Shown here piece by piece: positions 9,660 through 17,888 of a stretch of 64,000 nucleotides of DNA. Position 1 is the stretch's first letter; every line of letters begins with the position of its first letter. Location: contig CAVQVG010000006.1 in assembly GCA_963717125.1 (NCBI GenBank), positions 186,001 through 250,000 on the forward strand. Reading direction: 5' to 3'. The stretch is from RYN-230 sp963717125 (GTDB lineage Bacteria > Actinomycetota > Actinomycetes > Streptosporangiales > Streptosporangiaceae). The translations under genes and the position numbers were made by a program. The notes below the pieces were generated by a model that saw only the letters and a list, made by a program, of their open reading frames with translations, made no database searches and was not told where the DNA came from.

Positions 9660-12242
9660 GTGACGGACGAGACGCCGGAACCGGGCCGGTTCGGGGTAGG
9701 CTCCCGGATCGCCGGGTACCGGCTGGACGAGGAGACCGGCCGTGGCGGCATGGCCGTTGTCTACCGCGCCTACGACACCCGGCTGGAGCGCCCCGTCGCG
9801 CTCAAGCTGCTCGCCCCCGAACTGGCCCGGGACGCCGCGTTCCGGCAGCGGTTCATCAGGGAATCCCGGACCGCCGCGGCGGTGGACCACCCCAACATCA
9901 TCCCGATCTTCGAAGCGGGCGAGGCCGCCGGGGTGCTATTCATCGCGATGCGCTTCGTGCACGGCCGGGACGTGCAGTCGCTGATCAACGCCGGGGGACC
10001 GCTGCCGGCCGCGCAGGCCTGCCACATCATCACCCAGGTAGCCGCGGGGCTGGAGGCGGCGCACGCGCACGGCCTGGTGCACCGGGACGTCAAGCCCGGC
10101 AACATCCTGCTCGACGCCGCGGCCAGCTTCCCCGGCCACGCGTACCTGTCCGACTTCGGGCTCAGCAAGCGCGCCCTGTCCGACAGCGCGCTGACCTCCA
10201 CCGGCCAGTTCCTCGGCACCGTGGACTACATCGCGCCGGAGCAGATCGAAGGCCGGCCGGTGGACGCCCGGACCGACGAGTACGCGCTGGCCTGCACCGC
10301 CTTCACCATGCTCACCGGCGCGCCCCCGTTCACCAGGGATGAGTCGGTCGCGGTGATGTGGGCCCAGGTCTCCGTCCCGCCGCCGCCGCTGACCAGCCGC
10401 CGCCCGGACCTGCCGCCCGCGGTCGATGAGGTGATGGCCAAGGCGCTGGCCAAGGTGCCGGTGGAGCGCTACGCGACCTGCCCGCAGTTCGCGGACGCGC
10501 TGCGCCGCGCCTGCGGTCTGGACCGCGGGTCCATCGGGCCGGAGCCGACCAGGGAGGCGGGGCCGGAGCCGACCCGGGTGTCCGCGTGGCAGCCCGGCGC
10601 GCCAGGGATGCCCGGTGCGCCGGGGATGCCCGGTGCGCCGGACCCGGCCCCGCCGTCGCATCCCGGCACGGCCGTCTCCGGGGTTCCGCTGGCCGGGCCG
10701 CCGGGCCGGGAGGATCAGCCGGTCCCGCCCGGCGGTGAGGATTACCCGGTCCCGCCCGGCGGTGAGGATTACCCGGTCCCGCCCGGCGGTGAGGATTACC
10801 CGACTACGCCCAGACCGGGGGAGTACCCGGCCACGTCCCGGCACGGCCAGCCGGACCGGGACTACCCGCAGCCGTCCGAAGACCCGGACTACGCCGGCCT
10901 GTGGCGGTCGGCGGCCGCCCGTGACCAGCCCGGCGAACCGCCGACCGAGGGGGTGCCGCCCACACCGGGATCGGGCGGGCCGCGCTGGCCGGGCTCGCCC
11001 CCACCGGCCGGGCCGGGGTATCCGGGACCGGGGCGGCGGCCTGGGCGGCGAAACGGGCGGCGGCGCTGGCAGACGGCGGCGGGCGCGGCCGTGGGCGCCG
11101 CCGCGGTCCTCGCGGCGGGCGCCTTCTTCCTGATCGGCCGGCAGAACGGGACCAGCCAGAACACGGCTGAGACGGTCCTGCAGCCGCCGGGCTGCAGCAC
11201 CCAGGTGGCCAAGGCGGCTCAGCTCAAGCACCTGTCCCGGCACATGATCAGCACCGGCGGGCAGCCCTTCGACGTCGCCACGCGGCCCGGCTTCGCGTTC
11301 GTCACGATCTTTTCCGGGGTCGCGGTGCTGGATACGTCGCAGCCCGTTCCCCGGCTAATGTGGACCGCGCCGATGAGCCAGGCGCAGGGTGAGGCGCTGA
11401 CCCCGGACGGGCAATACCTGCTGGTCAGCTCCGGCAGCGGTGTCGCCGTGTTCCGGGTCAGCGACCTGGAGCGCGGCGCGGCCAGCCCGGTCGGCTCGCT
11501 GTCCAGCCCGGGCCAGAAGCACGCGGTCGAGGTGGCGGTGAGCCCCGATGGCCGCTACGCGCTGGTCACTTTCCAGGACACCTCGAACGTGGGCGTGTTC
11601 AACCTGCACCGGGCGCTGCACAAGGGCTTCAGCCCCGCCGACCTGGTCGGGCTGATCCCGGTCGGCCCGACGCCGATCGGGGTGACGGTCGCGCCGAACG
11701 GCGGCCTGGCCTACGTGGCCAGCGGGCCGCGCCGGCCCTCGGCGTCCGGGAACGGCGTGCTGAACGTGATCGACATGGCCAAGGCGGAGACCCGCCCGGC
11801 GGCCGCGGTGACCAAGACGGTCAGCGCGGGCTGCAAGCCCAGCCGGGTCGTCCTGACCGCCGACGGGCAGCAGGTGTGGGTCACCGCGGGCGGTTCCAAC
11901 ATGCTGCTCGGCTTCTCGGCGCCGAAACTGCTCAGCGATCCCGGGCATGCGCTGCTGGCCCGGGTGGCGGTGGGGCCACTGCCGCTCGGCCTGACGATCA
12001 TCAACCACGGCACCCGGATCGTGGTGGCCGACTCCGACCGGGACAACCAGCCCGGCGCCAGTCCCAGCCTGGCCGTGGTTGATGTCAGCAAGGCCCTGGC
12101 CGGCCAGCCCGCGCTGCTGGGCTACGTGCCGACCGGAGTGACCCCGCGCCAGTTCGCGCTCGCCTCGAACGGGACCACCCTGCTGGTCACCAACACCAAC
12201 TCCGGCCAGCTGGAGAGCCTGAACGCGGCCAAACTGCCGTGA
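9660..12242 (+). CDS. Transmembrane Ser/Thr protein kinase with beta-propeller
   Basis: An 860-residue paralogue of the kinase at 1-2461. The kinase domain spans about 18-270 (GRGGMAVV, VALKLL, HRDVKPGN, DFGLSK, APEQIE). A Pro/Gly-rich linker (280-455) carries GAPGMP and GGEDYPVPP repeats. The single membrane helix is near 472-494, and the extracellular C-terminus (500-860) has repeated YVTN or Lactonase-type blades (TPDGQYLL, SPDGRYAL, APNGGLAYV). The start is a GTG at 9660 with GGGGAC nearby. The propeller is presumed to sense a ligand or partner outside the cell. The gene is transcribed away from the metallo-beta-lactamase gene with a 175-bp gap that holds no visible gene. Confidence 0.92.
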   Translation: MTDETPEPGRFGVGSRIAGYRLDEETGRGGMAVVYRAYDTRLERPVALKLLAPELARDAAFRQRFIRESRTAAAVDHPNIIPIFEAGEAAGVLFIAMRFVHGRDVQSLINAGGPLPAAQACHIITQVAAGLEAAHAHGLVHRDVKPGNILLDAAASFPGHAYLSDFGLSKRALSDSALTSTGQFLGTVDYIAPEQIEGRPVDARTDEYALACTAFTMLTGAPPFTRDESVAVMWAQVSVPPPPLTSRRPDLPPAVDEVMAKALAKVPVERYATCPQFADALRRACGLDRGSIGPEPTREAGPEPTRVSAWQPGAPGMPGAPGMPGAPDPAPPSHPGTAVSGVPLAGPPGREDQPVPPGGEDYPVPPGGEDYPVPPGGEDYPTTPRPGEYPATSRHGQPDRDYPQPSEDPDYAGLWRSAAARDQPGEPPTEGVPPTPGSGGPRWPGSPPPAGPGYPGPGRRPGRRNGRRRWQTAAGAAVGAAAVLAAGAFFLIGRQNGTSQNTAETVLQPPGCSTQVAKAAQLKHLSRHMISTGGQPFDVATRPGFAFVTIFSGVAVLDTSQPVPRLMWTAPMSQAQGEALTPDGQYLLVSSGSGVAVFRVSDLERGAASPVGSLSSPGQKHAVEVAVSPDGRYALVTFQDTSNVGVFNLHRALHKGFSPADLVGLIPVGPTPIGVTVAPNGGLAYVASGPRRPSASGNGVLNVIDMAKAETRPAAAVTKTVSAGCKPSRVVLTADGQQVWVTAGGSNMLLGFSAPKLLSDPGHALLARVAVGPLPLGLTIINHGTRIVVADSDRDNQPGASPSLAVVDVSKALAGQPALLGYVPTGVTPRQFALASNGTTLLVTNTNSGQLESLNAAKLP
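10713..10793 (+). repeat. 27-bp tandem repeat (x3) in kinase linker
   Basis: Three in-frame copies encoding GGEDYPVPP in phase, almost identical at the DNA level; the first has CAG in place of TAC. The multiple of 27 keeps the reading frame whatever the copy number. Confidence 0.85.
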
Positions 12243-12253
12243 TCCCGCCGCAC

Positions 12254-12259
12254 TAGGCT
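12254..12259 (+). promoter_or_regulatory. Leaderless -10 box of hydrolase gene
   Basis: TAGGCT ends seven bases before the ATG at 12267; no ribosome site is present. Confidence 0.4.
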
Positions 12260-12266
12260 GGCCGTC

Positions 12267-13190
12267 ATGCCGACTGAGCAGCGTGTCCTGACCACCCCGG
12301 CTGGCCGGCCCCTGGAACTGCTGACCGCGGGCCCGCCAGACGGGCTGCCGCTGCTGTTCCACAACGGTACTCCCGGCGGGCTGCTCGCGTTCCCGCCGAT
12401 GACCGCCGCCGCGGCCGAGCGCGGGCTGCGCACCGTGATGTACGCGCGGCCCGGCTACGGCCAGTCGGCGGCCCAGCCCGGCCGCCGCGTCGCGGACACG
12501 GTCGCCGACGCCGCCAGCGTGCTGGACGATCTCGGCGCGGACCAGTTCGTCACCGTCGGCTGGTCTGGTGGCGGGCCGCACGCCCTGGCCTGCGCGGCGC
12601 TGCTGCCCGGCCGCTGCCTGGCCGCCGCGTCGCTGGCCGGCGTGGCCCCAGCCCAGGCGGCGGGCCTGGACTGGCTAGCCGGGATGGGGCCGGAAAACAT
12701 CGAGGAATTCGGCGCGGCCGGGCAGGGCGACGCCGCGCTGACCGCGTACCTGACCCCGGCGGCGGACGGGCTCCGCCAGGTCACCGGCGAGCAGGTCGCG
12801 GACGAACTGGGCGGCCTGGTCTCGGCCGCGGACCGGGCGGCGGTCACCGCGGAGTTCGCGGCGTACCTGGCCGCGTCGTTCCGTGCCGCGCTGAGCACCG
12901 GGATCGCCGGCTGGCGCGACGACGACTTCGCGTTCGTCGCCGACTGGGGCTTCCCAGTACAGCAGGCGGCCCAGGTGCCGGTGGCCGTCTGGCAGGGCAC
13001 CGAGGACCGGATGGTGCCGCCTAGCCACGGGGCCTGGCTGGCCGGGCACATCCCCGGGGCGCGGGCCCACCTGCTGACCGGGGAAGGCCACCTGACCCTG
13101 GCCGCGCGCAGTTTCGGCGCGGTGCTCGACGACGTGCTCGACCTGGCCGGCCGTCCAGCTGGCGCCGGGACCCGGTCAGCCGCGGGCTGA
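12267..13190 (+). CDS. Alpha/beta-hydrolase
   Basis: A 307-residue alpha/beta-hydrolase fold protein. An HNGTPGG oxyanion-hole region is near residue 31, the nucleophile elbow GWSGGG near 98, an Asp in GTEDRMVPP near 250 and a catalytic-type His in GEGHLTL near 275. There is no signal peptide, so it is cytosolic. It follows the kinase by only 24 bp but appears to have its own leaderless promoter. The substrate is unknown. It converges on the small membrane protein gene at 13271. Confidence 0.85.
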   Translation: MPTEQRVLTTPAGRPLELLTAGPPDGLPLLFHNGTPGGLLAFPPMTAAAAERGLRTVMYARPGYGQSAAQPGRRVADTVADAASVLDDLGADQFVTVGWSGGGPHALACAALLPGRCLAAASLAGVAPAQAAGLDWLAGMGPENIEEFGAAGQGDAALTAYLTPAADGLRQVTGEQVADELGGLVSAADRAAVTAEFAAYLAASFRAALSTGIAGWRDDDFAFVADWGFPVQQAAQVPVAVWQGTEDRMVPPSHGAWLAGHIPGARAHLLTGEGHLTLAARSFGAVLDDVLDLAGRPAGAGTRSAAG

Positions 13191-13270
13191 CCGGCCCCGG
13201 GGACGCTGACCGGCCCGGGGCGCTGTCCGGCGCCGGGCGGGCCGGTACCCGGACTTACCGCTGGCCGGAT

Positions 13271-13573
13271 TTACCCGTGCGCGGGCACCCGGCAGGGCCG
13301 GACCGGCCGTCCGTGACCGGAGTGCCGCCGCCCGGGAACCGCCGCCTGGGCGGCAGCATGCTCGCGGGCCCGGCTCAGCCCGCTGTCTCCGGGCCGCTCC
13401 GCGGCCACCGCGGCGACGTGCGCGCGCCGGGCCTTGGCCAGGTAGTGCGCCCGCGCCTCGGCGTAGTGCGGATGTGTTTCCGGCCGCTTGAACGTCAGCC
13501 ACAGCGGAACGCCGGCAATGGCCGAAAAAGCCAGCACAATGAGCGGAACATTGAGCCAGACAAGGCCGGTCAC
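13271..13573 (-). CDS. Small single-pass membrane protein, unknown
   Basis: About 100 residues from a GTG at 13573 with AAGGAG eight bases upstream; a longer frame to 13630 lacks such a site. One hydrophobic helix (NVPLIVLAFSAIAGVPLWL) near residues 7-26 is followed by a charged Ala/His/Arg-rich cytosolic-type tail. It is not a family I recognise. It is divergent from the FtsX permease at 13759 and shares the 185-bp intergenic region with it. Confidence 0.6.
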   Translation of the reverse strand: MTGLVWLNVPLIVLAFSAIAGVPLWLTFKRPETHPHYAEARAHYLAKARRAHVAAVAAERPGDSGLSRAREHAAAQAAVPGRRHSGHGRPVRPCRVPAHG

Positions 13574-13703
13574 CAGGTGTCTCCTTCGGTTTTGGGCCAG
13601 GCCGCGGTGGCGGCCGGTCTCGGTGACCATTGTGGCGGCCGGGGTTCTCCGCCGGGTCGGCCTGGCTTCTCACCCAGCTCTCAGTCGGGTGCCTGGCGGC
13701 GGC

Positions 13704-13740
13704 TTGACACCCCTAGGGGATAACCGCTATCTATTAGATA
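13704..13740 (+). promoter_or_regulatory. Promoter with overlapping operator before FtsX permease
   Basis: TTGACA at 13704 and TATCTA at 13728 are 18 bases apart. The palindrome TATCTATTAGATA (13728-13740) covers the -10, and GATAACCG occurs twice (13719 and about 13738) as a direct repeat. An AGGGAGG ribosome site follows at 13747. This layout fits repression by a PadR- or TetR-type regulator, but none is encoded beside it. Confidence 0.6.
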
Positions 13741-13758
13741 ACCGTTAGGGAGGCCGCC

Positions 13759-15620
13759 GTGCTGGCTAGGGGCAAGATCCTGCTGGTGTTCCGGCTGGCC
13801 GCCAAGGACCTGCGGCGGCACCCGGCCGAGGCGGTGCTGATGCTGCTGGCGATCACGGCCGCCACCACGATCCTGACCCTGGGCCTGGTCCTGCACGGTG
13901 TGACGAGCCAGCCCTACCAGCAGACCCGGGCGGCCACGCGCGGGCCGGACGAGGTCGCCTACTTCAGCGGGGAGAGCGGCCCTGGCGAGCCGACAGTGAC
14001 CGGGAAGCGGTTGCGGTCCCTGGTCCAGGCGCGGGTTAACCAACTCGGGCGCGCGCCAGGGGTCACCGGGCACAGCGGACCGTACCCGCTCGTGGGCGCC
14101 CTAGTCCGGGCCCACGGCCACACCGCGGGCGCGGAGGCCGAGGGCCGCGACGAGTCGCCAGCCGCGGTCGATCAGCCGAAGCTGACTCAGGGCAGCTGGG
14201 TGCGCCCCGGCGGCGTGGTGCTGGAGCGGACCTTCGCCCAGGCGCTCGGCGTGCGCGCCGGCGACCGGATCAGCTTGAACGGCCGGCCGTTCCGGGTCGC
14301 CGGGATCGCGGTGACGGCCGCCTTCGCGCCCTATCCAGACCTCTGCCTGACCGGCGCCGGGGGTTGCTGGGCCGGCCCGAACGTCCCGGCCTTCGACCTG
14401 GGCGTGCTCTGGCTCACCGAGCCGGACGCCCGGGCGCTGGCCAGCGCCGCGAACCCGCTGACCAGCTACGTGGCGAACCTCACGCTCCGGCACCCGGCCA
14501 GCGCCGCGGCGTTCGCCCGCCGGTACAGCGGCACCGGCCTGGCCGCGCCGGCGCTGACCCCGTGGCAGGGCATCGGCACCGTGGACGGCTTCCTGGTGCA
14601 GGCCGAGGAGCAGGTGCTGAACCCGGGTGCCTGGCTGGCCGGGCTGCTGGCGGTGGCCAGCGTGGCCGTGCTGGCCGGCGGCCGGATGGCAGAAGCGACC
14701 CGGCGGGTCGGTCTGCTCAAGGCGGTCGGCGGCACGCCGGGCCTGGTCACCGCCGTGCTGATGGCCAAGAACCTGGCCGTGGCGCTGGCCGCGGCCGGGA
14801 TCGGGCTGGCCGCCGGATGGCTGGCCGCGCCGCTGCTCACCAGCCCCGGGGCTTCGCTGGTCGGCACGCCGGGCCGCCATCGTTCTCGCGGCCGGTCGTT
14901 GGGCTGGTGGTCGCCGTGGCGCTGGCCGTCGCGCTGGCCTCGACGCTGGTTCCGGCCATCCGGGCCGCCCGGACCAGCACGGTCAGCGCGCTGGCCGACG
15001 CGCCCCGCCCGCCGCGCCGCCGGGCCGCGCTGATCACCGTGTCGGCCTGGCTGCCGGTGCCGCTGCTGCTCGGGCTGCGGCTGATCGGCCGCCGGACCCG
15101 GCGCGCGCTGCTCACCGCGGCCAGCACCACGGTCACCGCATCCGCCCTGGTCGCCGTGCTCGTCTTCCACGCCACCGCCAGCCAGCGGATCACCGGCGGG
15201 GGCAGCGGTCTGAACAACCCGATATCCGACCGGGTCGAGCAGGTGCTGCTGATCCTCACCATCGCACTGGTCGCACTGGCCGCGCTGAACGCGGTGTTCA
15301 CCGCCTGGGCGACCGTGCTGGACACCCGGCAGCCGGCGGCCCTCGCGCGGTCGCTCGGTGCTACCCCGGAGCAGATCAGCGCCGGGCTATCGGTGGCGCA
15401 ACTGCTGCCCGCGCTGCCCGGCGCCCTGCTCGGCATCCCGCTCGGCATCGTGTTGTTCAAGGCCGCCAGCGGCGGCGGGGTGATGGCTATCCCACCGGTC
15501 TGGTGGCTGGTAGTGACGGTGCTCGGCATCCTGGCCGGGCTGGCCGTGCTGACCAGCATCCCGGCCCGGATCGGTGCCCGGCAGCCGGTAGCCGAGGTGC
15601 TGCAGGCCGAGCTGGCCTGA
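13759..15620 (+). pseudogene. Orphan FtsX-type ABC permease, frameshifted
   Basis: A MacB/FtsX-family permease of about 620 residues split over two frames. Frame 1 (from GTG 13759) gives the first helix, the extracellular MacB-like domain and helices 2-3 up to about 14865. Frame 3 then continues with helix 4 onwards (VVGLVVAVALAVALAST and RTSTVSALAD) to 15620. One missing base near 14866-14880 (GGGCCGCCATCG) explains it. No ATPase gene is adjacent, unlike the two PadR-ABC-FtsX operons elsewhere in this window. It may be a true pseudogene or an assembly indel. Confidence 0.75.
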
Positions 15621-15646
15621 TCCGGCCCGATCCCGCCCGACCCAGG

Positions 15647-16057
15647 TCAGGGGTGCAGGGTGAGGCCGCGGCACACCTTGTCCACCGCGTTGCGCGGGCC
15701 GTAGACCGCGATCCCGGCCAGCCGCAGTTCCGCGGCGGGCACGGCGCGGACCACCGCCCGGTTGTCGTCGTCGTGCCCGGTGCTGAACATGTCCTCGGTG
15801 TAGATCGCGGCGGCCATGTCCCGGCTGACCGCGCGCTCCCGGACCGCGCCCAGGCTGGCGGCATCACCGGCGTAGACGAGGACCGGCTGGCGGAACAACT
15901 CCAGGTACTGGTTACCCGATCCGTCCTCGTACGGCTTCCCCATGGTCTCGCCGAACGCGGCTGCCACGCCGCTGGCCAGGAACGCGGTCACGTTGAGCTG
16001 CTGCCACACGGCCAGATCATCGCGCACCACTATCGCGATCTTGCTATCGAAACGCAT
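15647..16057 (-). CDS. DUF2000-family protein
   Basis: 136 residues from ATG 16057 (GGAG nine bases upstream). The start FDSKIAIVVRDDLAVWQ and the later YEDGSGNQY and PVLVYAGD match the DUF2000 family of small cytosolic proteins of unknown activity, related to peptidyl-tRNA hydrolase II-like folds. It is divergent from the AraC-type regulator at 16152, which is its likely regulator. Confidence 0.75.
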   Translation of the reverse strand: MRFDSKIAIVVRDDLAVWQQLNVTAFLASGVAAAFGETMGKPYEDGSGNQYLELFRQPVLVYAGDAASLGAVRERAVSRDMAAAIYTEDMFSTGHDDDNRAVVRAVPAAELRLAGIAVYGPRNAVDKVCRGLTLHP

Positions 16058-16151
16058 GCGGCCAGTCTCCGGCACGCCCTGGCCGCCCGGTCTTGAACGG
16101 TGGTGCGGGCGGCAGTTACCCGGAGCCGGCATACTGGACGAATGACTGGGG

Positions 16152-17133
16152 ATGGCCGCCACCGACTGGTCCAGGTACTGGCGTTCGGCAGATGAACCGC
16201 TGGAAGCGATGCACGCGCGGTTCACCGGGCACGTCTACCACCGGCACAGTCACGACAGCTACTCCTTCGGGATGACCGAGTGGGGCGCCCAGTCGTTCAC
16301 CTGCCGGCACGCCGCGCACACCAGCGCGGCCGGCATGGTGATGGCGTTCAACCCGGACGATCCGCACGACGGGCACGCCACCACCGACCGCGGCTTCAGC
16401 TACCGCATGATCCATATCGGGCCCGCGCTGGTGACCGAGGTGCTCTCGGACATCACCGGCCGCCCGGCCGGGCGGCCGCTGTTCGCCCGCCCGGTGCTCC
16501 AGGATCCCGGGCTGGCCCGGGCGCTGTACCGGCTGCATGTCGCGCTGACCGGGCAGGCCAGCCCGCTGGAGCGCAGCGAGCGGCTGACCGCGGCCGTGGC
16601 CACCGCGGCCCGGTTCGCGGTCCGCTGCCCGCCCGGGCTGGCCGAAGCCGGCCCCGCGCTGACCGGGGCGGGGCCCGGGCTGGCCGGAGGCAGGCCCTGC
16701 GCTGGCCGGGGCGGGGCCCGGGCTGGCGGAGGCGGGCCCTGCGCTGGCCGGGGCGGGGCCCGGGCTGCGCCGCGGCGAGATCGAGCGGACCGCCGGGCTG
16801 GTCCGGGACTTCCTGGACGCGCACTACGCCGCCCAGGTCACCGGGGCTGAGCTGGCGGCTGCCGCCGGGCGCAGCCGGTATGCCGCGTACCGGGCGTTCC
16901 GCGCGGCCTGGGGGCTGGCGCCCAGCGAGTACCAGCGGCTGCTCCGGCTGCGCGCCGCCCGCGGTTTCCTGGCCAGCGGCGTGCCACCCGCCGAAGCGGC
17001 TACCGCCGCCGGGTTCGCCGACCAGGCGCACCTCACCCGCTGGTTCCGCCGCTGCTACGGCATCACCCCGGCCGAGTTCCGCCGCGCCGCCTCCCCAGCA
17101 ACTCTCGTGATCAGACGATTGGTGTCGCTATAG
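16152..17133 (+). pseudogene. AraC-family regulator split by an indel in a tandem repeat
   Basis: The N-terminal half (frame 3, from ATG 16152) is a cupin-type AraC ligand-binding domain with HRHSHDSYSFG and FNPDDPHDGH. The C-terminal half (frame 1, from about 16767) is the two-helix-turn-helix DNA-binding domain (RRGEIERTAGL, RYAAYRAFRAAWG, AGFADQAHLTRWFRR, GITPAEFRR). They are joined by a 14-residue repeat linker, and the first repeat unit is 43 rather than 42 nt, which shifts the frame by +1. The reading ends at TAG 17131 at the exact centre of the 62-bp palindrome. It probably regulates the divergent DUF2000 gene if functional. Confidence 0.75.
16658..16767 (+). repeat. 42/43-bp tandem repeat in AraC linker
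   Basis: Units at 16658 (43 nt), 16701 (42 nt) and 16743 (partial). The extra base in unit 1 (GGCCGGAGGC against GGCGGAGGC) is the frame disruption. Read in phase, each unit encodes ALAGAGPGLAEAGP. Confidence 0.85.
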
Positions 17134-17161
17134 CGACACCAATCGTCTGATCACGAGAGTT
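17100..17161. terminator. 62-bp perfect palindrome, probable bidirectional terminator
   Basis: Two 31-base arms with no loop and no mismatch, centred on CGCTATAGCG between 17130 and 17131. Both convergent genes stop inside it: the AraC frame at TAG 17131-17133 and the minus-strand gene at TGA 17153-17151. Convergent placement supports termination in both directions. Confidence 0.75.
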
Positions 17162-17435
17162 CCAGTGGGCGGGAGGAATGCTCGTTCACCCAGTTCACGA
17201 TTTCCCCAGGTAGATCCCCGATCATCGACACAACTAGGGGCTGCATAGACGTGTAATACCGCCGAGCCAGCCACAGATGGGTCTGCGGGTAGTCAACGTG
17301 CGGCCACACCGTCCAGTGCCGGTATCGGTGCTCGATGCGGGAAACGATGCGGCACTCGACCTCCGTCAGCATGGGGTAGAGGGCCTTGACTTCCTCATGG
17401 GTGTACGGGCGCTGGCTGCCTAACATGGCGACCAT
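17151..17435 (-). CDS. Hypothetical protein, about 94 residues
   Basis: From ATG 17435 (GGTGGGAG just upstream; ATG 17426 is an alternative). Rich in Trp, Tyr, His and Arg (HRYRHWTVWPH, WLARRYYTS). No membrane segment or recognisable family. Base composition is lower in GC than its neighbours. It faces away from the GntR-like gene at 17524, with which it may form a small acquired pair. Confidence 0.6.
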   Translation of the reverse strand: MVAMLGSQRPYTHEEVKALYPMLTEVECRIVSRIEHRYRHWTVWPHVDYPQTHLWLARRYYTSMQPLVVSMIGDLPGEIVNWVNEHSSRPLELS

Positions 17436-17523
17436 GCTCCCACCTATGACCACCTCTGTCCACCTCCTAGGAGGTAATACCCCAGAGAATCACCGCTGGT
17501 GAGGTGGTGCTTACGGTGAGGAC

Positions 17524-17748
17524 GTGGCTCTTGACCTGGACTCTCCGATTCCGCTGTGGCAGCAACTGGCTGACATTCTGCGCGAGGGGATCAGGTCCGG
17601 CGAGTACACCGGTCGGCTGCCATCAGCCAAGACGCTGGCGCAGGAGTACGACGTGTCGCACAAGACGTCCGAGCGCGCGCTGCACGCCCTGGTGGATGAG
17701 GGATTGCTTGTAGCGGTGGTCGGGCGTGGCTTCTACATCAAGCGTTAG
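17524..17748 (+). CDS. Small GntR-type winged-helix regulator
   Basis: 74 residues from GTG 17524 (GGTGAGG upstream): a stand-alone GntR DNA-binding domain. PLWQQLADILREGI, LPSAKTLAQEYDVS, TSERALHALVDEGLL and GRGFYIK match the family wing helix. No effector domain is fused. Such minimal GntR proteins often sit in integrative elements. A similar one lies at 42946. Confidence 0.85.
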   Translation: MALDLDSPIPLWQQLADILREGIRSGEYTGRLPSAKTLAQEYDVSHKTSERALHALVDEGLLVAVVGRGFYIKR

Positions 17749-17888
17749 CGCGTGCCAACATCCATCCGCTGGGCGGTGGGTTGTGACCAAATACGTGTCT
17801 TAATCCACCGCACAAGGGGGGAGGGCACCAGCGTGCGCCCCACCAGTCACATCAGCCCTGGCAGAGGCGCCTGCTTGGACTGCCGGGC

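Noticed and set aside
13176..13673. 165-codon minus-strand frame as the gene at this place
   Set aside because: The neighbouring frame has a hydrophobic helix and AAGGAG before GTG 13573, which is the better gene.
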